Shown here piece after piece: positions 10,897 to 21,348 of a DNA stretch of 64,000 nt. The stretch's first letter is position 1, and every line of letters starts with the position of its first letter. The position numbers and the translations under genes are program-made. This DNA is from Reticulitermes speratus (lineage: Eukaryota > Arthropoda > Insecta > Blattodea > Rhinotermitidae): assembly GCA_021186555.1 (NCBI GenBank), contig JAJKFL010000005.1, positions 19,718,635 through 19,782,634 of the forward strand, read 5' to 3'. Below the pieces are notes generated by a model, which saw only the letters and a list, made by a program, of their open reading frames with translations, was not told the DNA's origin and did no database searches.

Positions 10897-11308
10897 GTAA
10901 GTAAAGTATTTTCCTTTAAAATATGGATATATTTAATAACAGAAATTCAGTATACACGGACAGTGGTGTGTACTATCGTCTCTGTAGAGAGTCTTATATC
11001 TGTTTTGCACAGTCGCTGTGCGAGGCGAAATCAAATATAAGCATATTTATTATGTGTCAGAAGTGAGTATTACGGAACTGAAGTATCAATGGTTTTGTTA
11101 TTTTTGTTTCCGGAAAGAGACCATTATAAAAGCACGTTGTTAAAGTGTTTAAAAATATTGTGGTTGCACATTGTTGATATTGCGGAAGTGTACTGTAAAA
11201 TAACAAAAAAACATGAAGTCAATAAAGTATTGCGCTCATGTACATTGCAGTAAAAAAATAGTGGAATATTTGTCCATCGTACCATACTAGGAACACTTGT
11301 TACAAACC
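10897..11308. other. Start of a dpr intron
   Basis: The donor GTAAGTAAAG at 10897 is followed by AT-rich sequence with stops in all frames. No exon carrying the rest of the first Ig domain (SWIRHRD, YTSDQRF) is visible from here to the window end, so the intron probably exceeds 53 kb. Confidence 0.6.
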
Positions 11309-11514
11309 AGATCTGCGCTCTTATAGGATTTTACGCAGCGTAGAATAGTAATTCCGTATCGACGTTTCGGGACAACTTCTCTATCCCATCTTAAAGGGTC
11401 AAGCAGTCCAAGAAGACTGCTTGACTTTTGAAGATGGGACCGATAGGTTGCCCAGAAACATCTGTATTTAATTACCATTCTACGCTCCGTAAAATCCCAG
11501 AAGAGTGCAGATCT
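11309..11514. mobile_element. Foldback element (about 206 bp) carrying two hammerhead-like cores
   Basis: The left arm starts AGATCTGCGCTCTTATAGG. The right arm ends with its near reverse complement, AAGAGTGCAGATCT. The arms meet in a perfect centre, AAGCAGTC..GACTGCTT (11401-11422). Each arm holds a GATGGGA...hairpin...GAAAC core: the minus-strand copy at 11360-11394 ends GAAACGTCG, and the plus-strand copy is at 11428-11465. Beyond the right arm, CATCGCGGCGAAAGCCTGAAATCA (11521-11545, given here in two parts as CATCGCGGCG and AAAGCCTGAAATCA) matches the flank of the element at 13953. This shows one family with an asymmetric tail. Confidence 0.75.
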
Positions 11515-12654
11515 CATTTACATCGCGGCGAAAGCCTGAAATCACCCGTTGTTACAAACTAAATTATAATGTAACTGTATCAGAATGACACTTTTTCAAT
11601 GGCACATTATTTTATCTGACAACTCGAATCACTACTGGAGTCAGACCTTTCGCATGACAGCAGGCATTGGAGCGCTCACATCTTGCCCAGTCTGCCATGA
11701 AAATAGGTCCAAGCGTTGTGGTTTAATGCATTGTTGTTAAGAGTAAACATTTTACGCATCATGTTTAAAAATGTGCTGGAAATAGATTACTTCGGCTTCC
11801 AGACACGCTTAACTTCAACGAGAAAAGTCTGCTGGGTTTTATAAGTTAAGCAAGTCCTTCTGTATGTGACAAATATCTTTTGTCGGATAAAATAATCCCC
11901 CAGTATATCAAGATAGCTAATTTGTTCGATCGAAAATTATGTAGTAGTTCAGTTCAAGCTTTGATGAGTTCCTTGTGGTTGTATACTTGAAGCGGATAAT
12001 TATTAAGGCGTGACTTTAATTGATAAAAATTGCAGTTTGGTTATCACGAACCCCATTGTGGAGAAACCTAATACACATGCCTGTTACGCCACTTATGATT
12101 AGAACTCTAAACGTTGCCTGAAATACGTATACTGCGATCCTGTTATTGTTGTGCCATTGCCGTGTGTAATACAACAAAACCAACAAAGCACACAACAGTA
12201 AAGTCTTCTCTGTTCATAGCTACATATTTTGTGTACCGTGCTCGTTTAAATTACACCAATATACGAGAATTAATTTTTGATATACTAACCTGTATAGTGC
12301 GGATTGTGCCAGGGCTCTTGTTAGTCACTTAATCTGGAATCGAAACTTCTTCAGATTAGCCATCAACAACAAGATATCTTCTTAAGGATGGGCAAGATAA
12401 AAATTAATGTTGAATTTTTCTCACCGGCATTGTGCCATACTAAATATATGAGGCCTACAAGTAAATTCACTTAAAGATACTTTACCCTGAAGATATGGGC
12501 AGGTAACTTAATTGAAACATTGGAGAAAGGGCAGAACATATACAATTGTCATCACCATAAAATAAGATTACGGAACAGTACATGTGGGGAGAATATAATT
12601 TCTGCTTTACGTGATTATCTGCGTCATATTTTGAAGTCCTTTTCAACATTTCAG
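11515..12654. other. Unassigned intronic stretch
   Basis: No coding or repeat signature beyond the foldback flank at 11515-11550. AT-rich. Confidence 0.4.
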
Positions 12655-12945
12655 TGTAGGCCCTGCCATGGCTCAGGCGGTTAGTCGCCGGCCTCTCACC
12701 AAGGAGGCCCGGGTTCGATCCCAGGTCAAGTCCATGTGAGATTTGTGGTGGACAAAGTGGCACTGGGACAGGTATTTCTCCGAGTTGTCGGTTTTTCCCT
12801 GTCGATTTCATTCCACTGGTGCTCCATTAATTGTAAAAACTTCGTAAAAAAACTGCTCATCCATCTATCATCATCATTGGATCATCATCATTGGGGTTGC
12901 ACAAAAAGCCTTAAGGCTGTGGTGCGAGGGCCCTTCATCACAAAC
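12655..12945 (+). mobile_element. SINE-A copy, full length
   Basis: The head CCATGGCTCAGGCGGTTAG and B-box GGGTTCGATCCCAGG are followed by the same body as at 1783 (GTGGACAAAGTGGCACTGGG, TGCTCCATTAAT), an (ATC)-rich linker with a short duplicated ATCATCATTGG, then GGGTTGCACAAAAAGCCTTA and GAGGGCCCTTC. It is the best-preserved head of this family in the window. Confidence 0.87.
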
Positions 12946-13406
12946 AAAAAACATTCAGTGTACATTAGGGGTTACCGGCTTCAGGGTAGATTAGTGGGAG
13001 AGAGGGCGGGGCTTGATATAATTCTTATTGTGGTATTACGGGCGATATTACTGCCATAGGAAGATTTGACTTAATGCATGTCCAGTTAACAGAATTGCGA
13101 GACCCATACGTACATTACCAGTTGGATCTTCAAATACGGAATGCCAAACGCACACTGCTACTGCGTTACTTATAATAGGACCGCATCGTCCTTCCGTTCC
13201 ATTCAGTCTGAAAATGACGAATTTATTTTACCCTGATATGTTGAAGAACTTCAAATTACGTCGCGGCTAAACCCTGAAAACTAAAATAACGCATATGTAG
13301 ATATGCGAAGAGCTATATACTCGTATATTAGCAGAAAATGTTGCCATATTGATATAATTCATCCATACGCAAATACACACACTCTCAAATGCTCAGTAGT
13401 ATTTAT
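12946..13406. other. Unassigned intronic stretch
   Basis: No gene or repeat was recognised. Confidence 0.35.
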
Positions 13407-13628
13407 AATCACCAACTCGTACACCGGCAACTTGCAATTACACAATCACCAACTCGTACACCGGCAACTTGCAATTACACAATCACCAACTCGTACAACG
13501 GCAACTTGCAGTTACACAATCACCAACTCGTACAACGGCAACTTGCAATTACACAATCACCAACTCGTACACCGGCAACTTGCAATTACACAATCACCAA
13601 CTCGTACAACGGCAACTTGCAATTACAC
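13407..13628. repeat. Minisatellite, 37-bp unit, 6 copies
   Basis: Units start at 13407, 13444, 13481, 13518, 13555 and 13592. Each contains AATCACCAACTCGTACA, then C or A, then CGGCAACTTGCAATTACAC. The copies differ mainly at one position (ACACCGG versus ACAACGG). Because 37 is not a multiple of 3 and the unit lacks stops, open frames run through it in all three plus-strand frames. They are artefacts, not genes. Confidence 0.95.
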
Positions 13629-13952
13629 ACGCCATGCAAGTGTCCCATTTTATATACCTAATGCGGCTATAGTGTAAGAACATAGATACCAGTCGATCCG
13701 AAATTATACAACTTCAACGCCCATTGCAATATATCCCCGCACTAATAACTAATGCACTAAAGGTATTACTCAGCATTTTATTATGATTAGTACTAAATTA
13801 TTCATTTAGAACTATGGAAGATGTTGTATTATATTACAGTTATATTATATTATATTACATTACGTTATATTATACTATATTGAGTGTATGTATTAAAACT
13901 AAATCCGTCTTTTGCCAGTTCAGAATAAATTGTTACCTTACTAAATATTAAT
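13629..13952. other. AT-rich stretch with a (TTATA)-type simple patch
   Basis: A degenerate ATTAT/TTATA repeat runs from about 13826 to 13880. Nothing else was seen. Confidence 0.5.
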
Positions 13953-14125
13953 GAAATCTGCGGTCTTCTGGGGTATTACGCGGCTTTGTGTGGTAATTGT
14001 TTGCCGACGTTTCGGGACAAAGTAAGACTCTTGACCCGTGAGGATGGGACCGATACGTTGTCCCGAAACGTCGGTAAACAATTACCACTCAACGCCGCGT
14101 AATACCCCAGAAGACAGCAGATTTC
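13953..14125. mobile_element. Foldback element (about 173 bp) with a hammerhead-like core
   Basis: The left arm GAAATCTGCGGTCTTCTGG plus GGTATTACGCGGC is the reverse complement of the right arm GCCGCGTAATACCCCAGAAG plus ACAGCAGATTTC. Inside the right half, TGAGGATGGGACCGATACG plus TTGTCCCGAAACGTCGG (14039-14074) gives a GGGAC/GTCCC hairpin between the GAT and GAAACGTC elements. The left half carries the inverted, more decayed version (14004-14031). The right flank CATCGGTGCAGAAGCCTGAA, continuing ATCA, also occurs beside the 11309 element. Confidence 0.78.
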
Positions 14126-14662
14126 ATCAACATCGGTGCAGAAGCCTGAAATCAAGGTTAGTAAATATTACTTTCGGTCGTGTGTATTCTATCCGGCAAT
14201 ATAAACTTGCTCGCGTGCACAAGTTTTTTCTCTCTTACGCACTTAAATCTTTATTCATTTGATTGTGTATTAACCTCTTGCGGCTCTGTTTTACGGTTAG
14301 ATTATCTCTTCTTTTGTCTACGTGGTTTCTTTCTTTATCCAAGTTATACTTTCAAAGCAATTTTAGAATTTCTTTACCTTTTATCCTCTTTATACTCGGT
14401 GAATTTAATACGTTGTCTTGCTTGAAAATTAGTTACAGTTTGAACTAAATATGTGTAGTTGTTTTTAAATTTTTCTGTTGAAATTCCTAGAGTGTAGAGC
14501 AATTACACTCGCTATAAACCCAGCGAAGACCAGAGATACATTTCCAGTGCCCAAGAGCGGGACTCAAATTACAAGTGTTGAAATTTCAATAAAAATGCAA
14601 CACAAAGTTTTATGCTTTGAGCGCAACGTACCTTGAAGGCAGTACTTACCAAATATTGTTAT
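14126..14662. other. Foldback flank followed by unassigned T-rich sequence
   Basis: The first 30 bases are the shared right flank of the foldback family. The remainder is T-rich with short hydrophobic frames that carry no recognised motif. Confidence 0.4.
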
Positions 14663-14868
14663 GGCCAAATTGGTATTGCGACAGGTTTCTTCCCGAGTAC
14701 TTCGGTTTTCCCCTGTCAATTTCATTCCATCGGTGATCCATTACTTGGAAAAATAAAAAAAACTGACCATCTTTCTCTTCATCTTCATCACAGGGTTGCA
14801 CAATAAGCCTTAAGGGTGCGGTGCGTCCGTAGCTTCTGCTGCGGGGCCATTCTCCACCCCCCCAAAAA
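14663..14868 (+). mobile_element. SINE-A copy, 5'-truncated
   Basis: The tRNA head is missing. The copy starts in the body (GACAGGTTTCTTCCCGAGTA) and runs through GTGATCCATTACTTGG, a TC/ATC linker, GGGTTGCACAATAAGCCTTA and GTGCGGTGCGTCCGTAGC. Truncation at the 5' end fits LINE-driven insertion. Confidence 0.82.
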
Positions 14869-15127
14869 TATATATGTATTTTTAAAACACTATTACATAT
14901 AGGCCTACAATATTCCTGCTAAAAGAAGTGCCTTATCACATCTGTATTATGCGGTTAATTTCTGGTGCTAAAAAGTAAGAGATGCTATTTATGTTACTGT
15001 TGTTGGACAACGAGCATATTCTCTGCGTTGGTAATGTAATGTACACGACTGGATAAAATATGAAGTTCTTCCTGTTCACACCATGAAGACACATTGGGGA
15101 ATGGAATTGCAACTGCACGTGTTCTTA
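14869..15127. other. Unassigned short spacer
   Basis: Nothing recognised. Confidence 0.35.
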
Positions 15128-15237
15128 ACTTTGGCGCCAGTTTGAAGTGAATGGTAAGCTTCGCGTCTCGGCCGCTTTGTTCCCGACTGAAGAGCCCCTG
15201 ATACCCATTAAAATTTCGAATACGATGGGTACATCAC
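15128..15237 (-). mobile_element. SINE-C fragment, minus strand
   Basis: Read on the minus strand: TACCCATCGTATTCG..., GGTATCAGGGGCTCTTCAGT, GGGAACAAAGCGGCCGAGAC and GCGAAGCTTACCATTCACTT. This corresponds to the middle of SINE-C (TGGGTACC.GG..CTTTC.CCGGGGG..AAGCGGCC) seen at 35190 and 41857. Confidence 0.6.
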
Positions 15238-15467
15238 TCATACATTGGCAGTTACACTGGTGAGATTGTAACTGACAAATATTTCCTTTCAGATTAATTG
15301 CTATCTGTATTTTTGTTTACCACCGTAAACATATTTTATACTAAGTAAGACAGAATCACCTCGACTCATATGTGTTTTGAACGATCAGTAACACAGATAT
15401 TACAGTCCTTCGACTGTTAAATCAACTTTTGCGTGAACACTAAGCAGCTGAAATGAAACGGAAGGAA
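15238..15467. other. Unassigned spacer
   Basis: Nothing recognised. Confidence 0.35.
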
Positions 15468-15888
15468 GGTTAGTAGATACAGCAACACAGCCATAAAGTT
15501 TTGTAGATACAGCAACACAGCCATAAAGTTTTGTAGATACAGCAACACAGCCATAAAGGTTAGTAGATACAGCAACACAGCCATAAAGGTTAGTAGATAC
15601 AGCAACAGAGCCATAAAGGTTAGTAGATACAGCAACACAGCCATAAAGGTTAGTAGATAGAGCAACACAGCCATAAATGTTAGTAGATACAGCAACACAG
15701 CCATAAAGGTTAGTAGATACAGCAACACAGCCATAAAGGTTAGTAGATACAGCAACACAGCCATAAAGGTTAGTAGATACAGCAACACAGCCATAAAGGT
15801 TAGTAGATACAGCAACACAGCCATAAAGGTTGGTAGATACAGCAACACAGCCATAAAGGTTGGTAGATACAGCAACACAGCCATAAAG
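15468..15888. repeat. Minisatellite, 30-bp unit, 14 copies
   Basis: The unit reads GGTTAGTAGATACAGCAACA, then CAGCCATAAA. Copies are almost identical, with point variants such as GTTTTGTAGATAC (second and third copies) and GGTTGGTAGATAC (last two). Because 30 is divisible by 3, the minus strand stays open across the array and would encode a hydrophobic decapeptide repeat (MAVLLYLLTF-like). I see no promoter, splice or homology evidence for translation. Confidence 0.95.
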
Positions 15889-16044
15889 CTAAGCTTTGTT
15901 ATTCGTCAAATGTTGGTACGCGTCATTTGGACAGGAAAATTGAACGGAGACTAGATTCACTGCTCACTCTAAAAAAGTGACTATGTAATACAGGTGTTTC
16001 TTAAACCTCTAAATTATATATTAAAAATAAACTTTTCCCTGTAC

Positions 16045-16225
16045 CCGCCATGAAGGCGTATGGCGGAATGTAGGTGTAATGCCGTTCATTCCTAACCCCG
16101 GCCCTATATGGAGGGAAGTAGTCAACTTGAAAGAAACCCCCGTTACCCAACAAATAGGAGGCTTCCAGGGCTCCAGAGCTGGTCTGGACGCTTCGCAGTA
16201 AAGATAAATCCTTTGCCCTTGCTTC
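16045..16225 (-). mobile_element. SINE-C fragment, minus strand
   Basis: In reverse orientation the stretch holds the 3' part (CCGCCATGAAGGCGTATGG), the GGGAAGTAGTCAACTTGAAA middle, and the GGTACC-equivalent region around CAAATAGGAGGC, with CTCCAGAGCTGGTCTGGACG near the head-proximal end. Order and orientation match the copy at 31530. Confidence 0.65.
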
Positions 16226-17364
16226 GGATAGTAATACTTTTAAAAAACTTCAGGCCCATTAAATATTAATACCAACATAAGATACGTGTTCTTACTTTGT
16301 GATTACATTGCTTATGATGGTAATGATGATCATTATGATGATGGTGACGTAAAATATTTTAATATTTAGTCTGGTAGTCAGAGAATTTAAACCTGTCTCA
16401 AAATTTATTACCCCGAATGAATACTTCCAACGTTTATCTTAGTCCACCAGTAAAATCCCAATAACCCATTCTTAAAATGGGCCACGATACATTCCTACGA
16501 CGCTTGTTTAAAACAAACTTAATAAAATCACATATAATAACCGAAGAAAAAACCTGGAGATTATCTGAAAATATAAATATTATTCTATTTATTGTTATGG
16601 GCACGTTATCGTGGATATACACGACGAAGGGCGCCATATGTATGAGTACATCGTCCGTATCTATGTAACACTCTACATATCTAGTCTGCACACTACACAC
16701 TGCCTGTCTGTAATTGGTACATTGCTACTCTTCCGTTGACTAGATAGACAAAATGTCCCATTCACAGTCACGTATGTAGGTGTTCTCTGTGAGGTAAGAA
16801 CTGAAGGTTTGTAGATTGTCAGCTTCCTTCGGATATCATGGCCCAATTCCCTAGACGCAGCTGGCTGTATCCTCGTGCTCGGGAGATACGTGCTCTGCGT
16901 GTTGTATCCTCGCCATTGGGAGATCCCCTGAGGCCCACCCCTCAAACGTCTTTATCACAAACACAAAGAAGAATAGCTAGGAAGAAATGGCAACAACATA
17001 GACAGTTCATGCAACTCTAAGCCCATTAATGCGTAATGAAATTAAGGGACACTGTAAGTTCTTGTCGGTTTGAAACAACTGAAATATTTATTGGTTTATG
17101 TAACACGGTGATTAGCAAACATACAGGCCCCAAATTAGTCAATAATTTAGGGCTCTTGAGTAATGAAATAATCATGGAGGTCCTGTTGCCCAAAGCACAG
17201 TTTCAAACAAAGTATTACTTTATGAAGCGTTACTAATCTTTGAAGTTTTTTCAAGAAGTACTTTACTGTTATGTAACAGAATTCTTCATGACAAGCTGAC
17301 AGTCACTCACATATTTAAATAAAATAAACACGTCAGAACAGAGCTTGGCCTCTTGCTTGTACTA
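16226..17364. other. Unassigned stretch with overlapping short frames
   Basis: Frames of 60-90 aa overlap on both strands at 16434-17020 with no recognised motif. A run of Arg/Pro-rich codons at 16838-17020 gives no family match. Confidence 0.35.
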
Positions 17365-18052
17365 ACTAACCAACTAACTGACTCCATGGAGTAGAGTCGT
17401 TCCAGAGAAGTTAACAGGTTCTCAGCTATGGAATCCGAAGGATCATTACCGCATTCACAAAATCCCGTCACCTGTCCCTGTCCTGAGCCAGGTCAGTCAA
17501 CTACATGCCTCCCCATCCCACTTCTTAAAGATCGACTTTAATAGTATCCTCCCATCTACGCCTAGGTTATCCAAGTGTTCTCTTTCTCTCAGGTCTCCCC
17601 ACCAAAACCATATATGCACCTCTCCTATCTCCCATAAGCGCCACATGCCCCGCCCATCTCATTCTTCTTGATTCGATCACCCTAATGATATTTGGTGAAG
17701 AGTACAGAGCATAAAGCTCGTCGTTATGTAGTCAGCTCCACTCCTCTGTCACCTCGTCCCTCTTAGGCCCAAATATTTTCCTCAGCACCCTATTCTAAAA
17801 CGGCCTCAGCCTATGTTCGTTTCTCATGTTAGAGACGAAGCCTCACACCTATACAAAACAACAGGCAAAACTACAGTTCTGTATATCTTGATCTTTATAT
17901 TTCTGATAGCAAACTGGAAGACAAAAGACTCTGCATCGAATGATAGCAAGCATTCCTTGACTTCTATCTGCTCTTAATTTTTTATGAATGGAATTTTGAT
18001 TTGTTAGGGTTGTTTCCAAATATTTGAGCTGTTCCACCCATTCAGAATTTTT
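17365..18052 (-). pseudogene. LINE (RTE-like) reverse transcriptase C-terminal part and 3' end, minus strand
   Basis: On the minus strand, starting near 18045, the frame gives NSEWVEQLKYLETTLTNQNS, IHKKLRADRSQGMLA, and CRVFCLPVCYQKYKDQDIQ. This is the LKYLGTTLTNQNSIHEEIKSRL..G..CY.S....L.S.LLSK..KIKIYRTI block of the insect LINE. Farther along, reading toward 17365, come decayed versions of GCETW, FGPKRDEVTGEW, ARMGE and the GEF..LS region (TCCATGGAGTAGAGTCG on the plus strand is the end). The frame is broken many times. It is the longest and most ordered copy in the window together with 48345. Confidence 0.75.
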
Positions 18053-18054
18053 AT

Positions 18055-18540
18055 GCGCTTTTGCAAAATTGCGAAAAGCGACCATTAACTTTGTCATGTA
18101 TGTCATAAAATTTTATATTTGGTTACTTTTCGAAAATCTGTCGAGAAAATTCAAGTTTGTTGTTTAAATCTGACGAGAATAACGGGTACTTTACCTGAAG
18201 AACTAAGTATATTTATGATATCTCCCTCAGTTGTTCTTAGAACTAGAATTGTTTCAGACAAATGTGTAGAGAAAATCAAAACACACGTTTTGTATTCAAT
18301 AACTTTTTTCCGAAAACCGTGCCGTTATGAGATAATGTGGAAAAGTACGGTAGAGCCAGACAGGCCACAGATGACAATAAAACACGGCGCACGCGCTTTG
18401 CATGCCGGATAACTAAGGCTACAGACACACAAACACACACACACAGAGAATATGTATTACTTATTGCTTTTCCACGGCAACAATGGTTACACGAACATGC
18501 ATCAATGTTACGTTATACGTACATTGGCTGTCTTGTTTTA
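18055..18540 (+). repeat. Dispersed repeat R1, copy 1
   Basis: Sequence from GCAAAATTGCGAAAAGCGAC to TTACGTTATACGTACATTGG is repeated, in reverse complement and diverged, at 23393-23945. Shared landmarks include TGAAGAACT...TTTATGATA, TGTGTAGAGAAAATCAAA, ATGCCGGATAACTAAGGCTA, GAATATGTATTACTTATTGC and TTTTCCACGGCAACAATGG. No long open frame and no tRNA-like head are present, so the element type is unknown. It may be the non-coding end of a DNA transposon. Confidence 0.75.
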
Positions 18541-18971
18541 ACTGCTGTTTATGTTTGCTGGTTGCTTTGAAACAGCAAACCACAAAGTATTATCCAAAAC
18601 TGTATGTGAGTGAGTAGTGTGATCCTGTGTTTGTATTTTCACGTAATTCAGTTTTCTAAAAGTCTTCTTGTTCAGGCATTTTAATCTAGAAAGTGAGGTA
18701 TTTTTTGTACCAGAAAGCTCTAGTAAAGATCCCTTTGACTGCAGCAGTGTTTCCTACTACCATTTGTACTCCACAGTCACTTTCTGCTCCCGTGAAAAAT
18801 GACCTAGATGCACTGATACTTCCCGGAAATGAATACGTACTAAACTTCTAAATTCTCAAAAAGTTATTGAACCGAATTACATTGTTCATCCAAGAATTAT
18901 ACAAAAGCAGTAGGCATTTAGCAAAGCGAGTGTCGCAACAGTAGATTTATTCACTTATGTTTGTAATATAT
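18541..18971. other. Unassigned spacer
   Basis: Nothing recognised. Confidence 0.35.
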
Positions 18972-19175
18972 TTAATTTATTGGAAAGGGAGTGGAAGGAA
19001 ACGGTGGTTGCCTGCTGTAAGGCTCTATCCCATTATTTGCTGGAGGAAGTGATGGTGGCCATGAATGTCCTCAGTCAGAATATCCGACGTTTCGATCAAG
19101 ATTCTATCCGGTCACTTCTCGAATACAAGTCAGAAAGTTTGCCGCTTGTGTTGACTTGCTCTTTACAGCAGTGAA
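18972..19175 (+). mobile_element. Degenerate dispersed repeat, probably SINE-like
   Basis: GGAAGGAAACGGTGGTTGCC, TCTATCCCATTATTTGCTGG and the following Leu/Ser-rich frame resemble a repeat I remember from Blattodea sequences (WKEAVV..L..LSQ.LPGG...NLSQDSRF). Its 3' part normally contains a tRNA-like GATTCGAACC motif, but here the motif is eroded to TTCGATCAAGATTC. No second copy is visible in this window, so support is weak. Confidence 0.35.
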
Positions 19176-19279
19176 GATTATCGCAATTCTGAACGTGTGA
19201 CGTGCGAACGTGCGTCATTTAAAGAGATATTTCTGTTTCTATCACGTCATGAAATTTTAACAGACTGTCTTTGGTATTG

Positions 19280-19410
19280 TTTTTAGGCGCTTTAGCAGGC
19301 ATTGCGAAAAGCGACTATTAGCTTCTTCGTGTATGTCTGTCTGTCAGGCTGTCTGTCCGCTTGAAATAACTCTGCTCCCACTGGACGGATTTTTTTAAAT
19401 GTTGTGGTAC
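19280..19410 (+). repeat. Dispersed repeat R1, partial copy 3
   Basis: GGCATTGCGAAAAGCGACTA, TTAGCTTCTTCGTGTATG, TCTGTCTGTCAGGCTGTCTG and CTGCTCCCACTGGACGGAT match, in order, the end of the minus-strand R1 copy at 23820-23945 (GCGACTATTAGCTTCGTCATG, CTCCCACTGGACAGAT in reverse complement). Only this terminal part is present. Confidence 0.7.
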
Positions 19411-20805
19411 CCCATTTTACTAAAATCTGTCAACCATATTAACGTTTGGGTAAATGGGAAGTAACAGTGTACACAATGACCTGTAGAAATTGATGACAAT
19501 ATCTTGCTGATTAGTAGATAAGTACAGGAAATTGCCTTTAAGAGATAATTAACAAGAAACAAGCAGAGCCAGGTGCGCGGAAGAAATATTAAATGTGGCG
19601 CCACATGATTGTTATTTGTATGTGGGTTATAGGGAAAAGGTCTCTTTAATCACCACTTATGTCTGCTCTTACATATTGTTGGGTTTGTTTGTATTATGGA
19701 TTATATATTTCTCTTCAGTAGGTATTACAAGTTAAAACAATATCACTGTTCTGTAATTTACAAAAATGTTAAGTAATTATCATAAAATACAGTGGCGCGT
19801 TTTAAGGAACCTGTTTGTCCTGTAGTTCTTTTTCCACGCACGTGTGATGTATTATAAAATCTGCTTAGTGGGCGATAAATTAGCATATTCCTAAGTAAAT
19901 GATTCCCAGAACCACTTGCAATCTCTCTCCACGTTAGAACCGTTCATTTTCTACTGTCCGCAAATATTTCTCGACTTTTGATTATACTTATCCAGAAGTT
20001 GAATCCGGAGACCTGTAATTGATCTTTGTATGACTGTCTTTACCGAACTACTCGTTATTGTTACAATTACCGCAGTTATAGTTCCAGGTCACTAAGTATT
20101 AAACTCTGCTTTCTGGACCTAAATGAATTGTGTTGTGAGAATTTTCCAAGAGTATTCTACAAACCTCAACCTCATCCCATCTGCACAAACAAACACTCAA
20201 GCTGTAGCGTTTCTTCCTTACAGGGTTAGAAATTTTGGGGCTCACATTGCAGTCTACGGTGTGCCCGTAATTTCAAAGGTAGCACTTGCGGTACAAGTGG
20301 CACAAGGAAATACCTTTCCAAATGAAAAATATCGTGTAATAGCTGTAGCTGTATTAATATACGGATGATGTGAATGAATTATATGGGAATGGAATTCCAA
20401 AGGTTGATGCGTGTGTGGATGCTTGTTAGTCTTTTTTTGTGGGACTGACATGTAGGAAAACACTTCGATAAACTGTTTGAAATGAAATGAATGATCGACA
20501 TTATGGAAACAAACTGTTAAAATAACAAAATAACGTGGGCAGTCAACAAACAAACATCAACGCTTGTTGGACCCTATGTCGATAATAAAATTGACGAAAG
20601 CTTTGTCAGTGAACAACGAAACAAGTACGGAAGTTGTTTCAAAGATAATTGAAATTTTAGCGATGTTTGAATAAAAAATTAGTTCTTACGTGAGCTAGTT
20701 GATATGTCAATGCAAGTAATTAATTTAATGTGGGGAGGTGGGTCAGTTAGAAAGAGCTGCTAACTTCGTCACTGTGCCTCAATCGTCCAGTATTGATGTT
20801 ACCAC
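19411..20805. other. Unassigned non-coding stretch
   Basis: No gene or repeat family recognised. The longest frames are under 100 aa and featureless. Confidence 0.4.
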
Positions 20806-20854
20806 AGTGAGGAACAGCAGATCGTCAGTCACAGCTGTGTTTATATTATTTTAT

Positions 20855-20905
20855 TCTTGGTACATGTTTCGGCTTTCCTGGAAGACCATCATCAAGCAAT
20901 TCAAG
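20855..20905 (-). ncRNA. Hammerhead-like motif, left arm of foldback
   Basis: Minus strand: ATTCTTG, a short internal loop, then TTGATGA, T, a GG...CC hairpin, GAAACATGTA, C, CAAGAAT. ATTCTTG and CAAGAAT can form a 7-bp outer stem I with an asymmetric internal loop next to the core. C3 appears changed to T, so catalysis is doubtful. Confidence 0.35.
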
Positions 20906-21249
20906 AATAAACAAAGAAAGACAGTTTAAATACAGCCCATTAGAATAATACGCCTTCAAATAGCTGAGATCTCGTCTTTACAAAAATAGCAGTTGTACAG
21001 GTCGAAACTAGATAAAAATCGAGAATATATATTAAGACATAAAAATAGGATACGTGTAAAAGTATGTGTATGTTATATTAAATTTGTAATCTAGTACAGT
21101 ATATTACATTTTGATATTTTAATATACATTTTCTATTTTTACCTTGTTTCGGATTATACAACTGCTGTTTTTGCAATTTCGATCTCAGCTGTCTGAAGGA
21201 TGTAATTGTAATTGGTTGTAATTAAATTGCCCTTCTTTGTGTACTTTAA

Positions 21250-21295
21250 ATTACCTTATGATGGCTTTCCGGAAAAGCCGAAACATGTAGGAGAA
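21250..21295 (+). ncRNA. Hammerhead-like motif, right arm of foldback
   Basis: CTTATGA (G5 changed to T), T, hairpin GGCTTT-CCGGA-AAAGCC, GAAAC, palindrome ACATGT, A. Stem II is the best of the set, but the G5 change should abolish cleavage. Confidence 0.35.
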
Positions 21296-21348
21296 TATAA
21301 ATAATATAAACAGTTGCGACTGACGATCTGTACCTCTTCACTGCTGTT

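Larger units (their letters stand above)
20806..21348. mobile_element. Foldback element (about 540 bp) with a hammerhead-like core in each arm
   Basis: The left arm (20806-21003) reads GAACAGCAGATCGTCAGTC, ...TTTATATTATTTTATTCTTGG, TACATGTTTCGGC...CCATCATCAAG, ...TAGCTGAGATCTCG, CAAAAATAGCAGTTGTA. The right arm (21160-21348) contains the same landmarks reverse-complemented, with a few indels. The minus-strand core spans 20855-20905 and the plus-strand core 21250-21295. The plus core has a clean GGCTTT/AAAGCC hairpin followed by GAAACATGTA. No transposase frame lies between the arms. Confidence 0.75.

Noticed and set aside
10897..11040. Extension of the Dpr frame past NLGNKT
   Set aside because: A consensus GTAAGT donor is at 10897 and the following residues do not match the Dpr Ig domain.
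13303..13677. Three overlapping plus-strand frames of 67-124 codons
   Set aside because: They run through the 37-bp minisatellite, whose unit has no stops in any plus frame.
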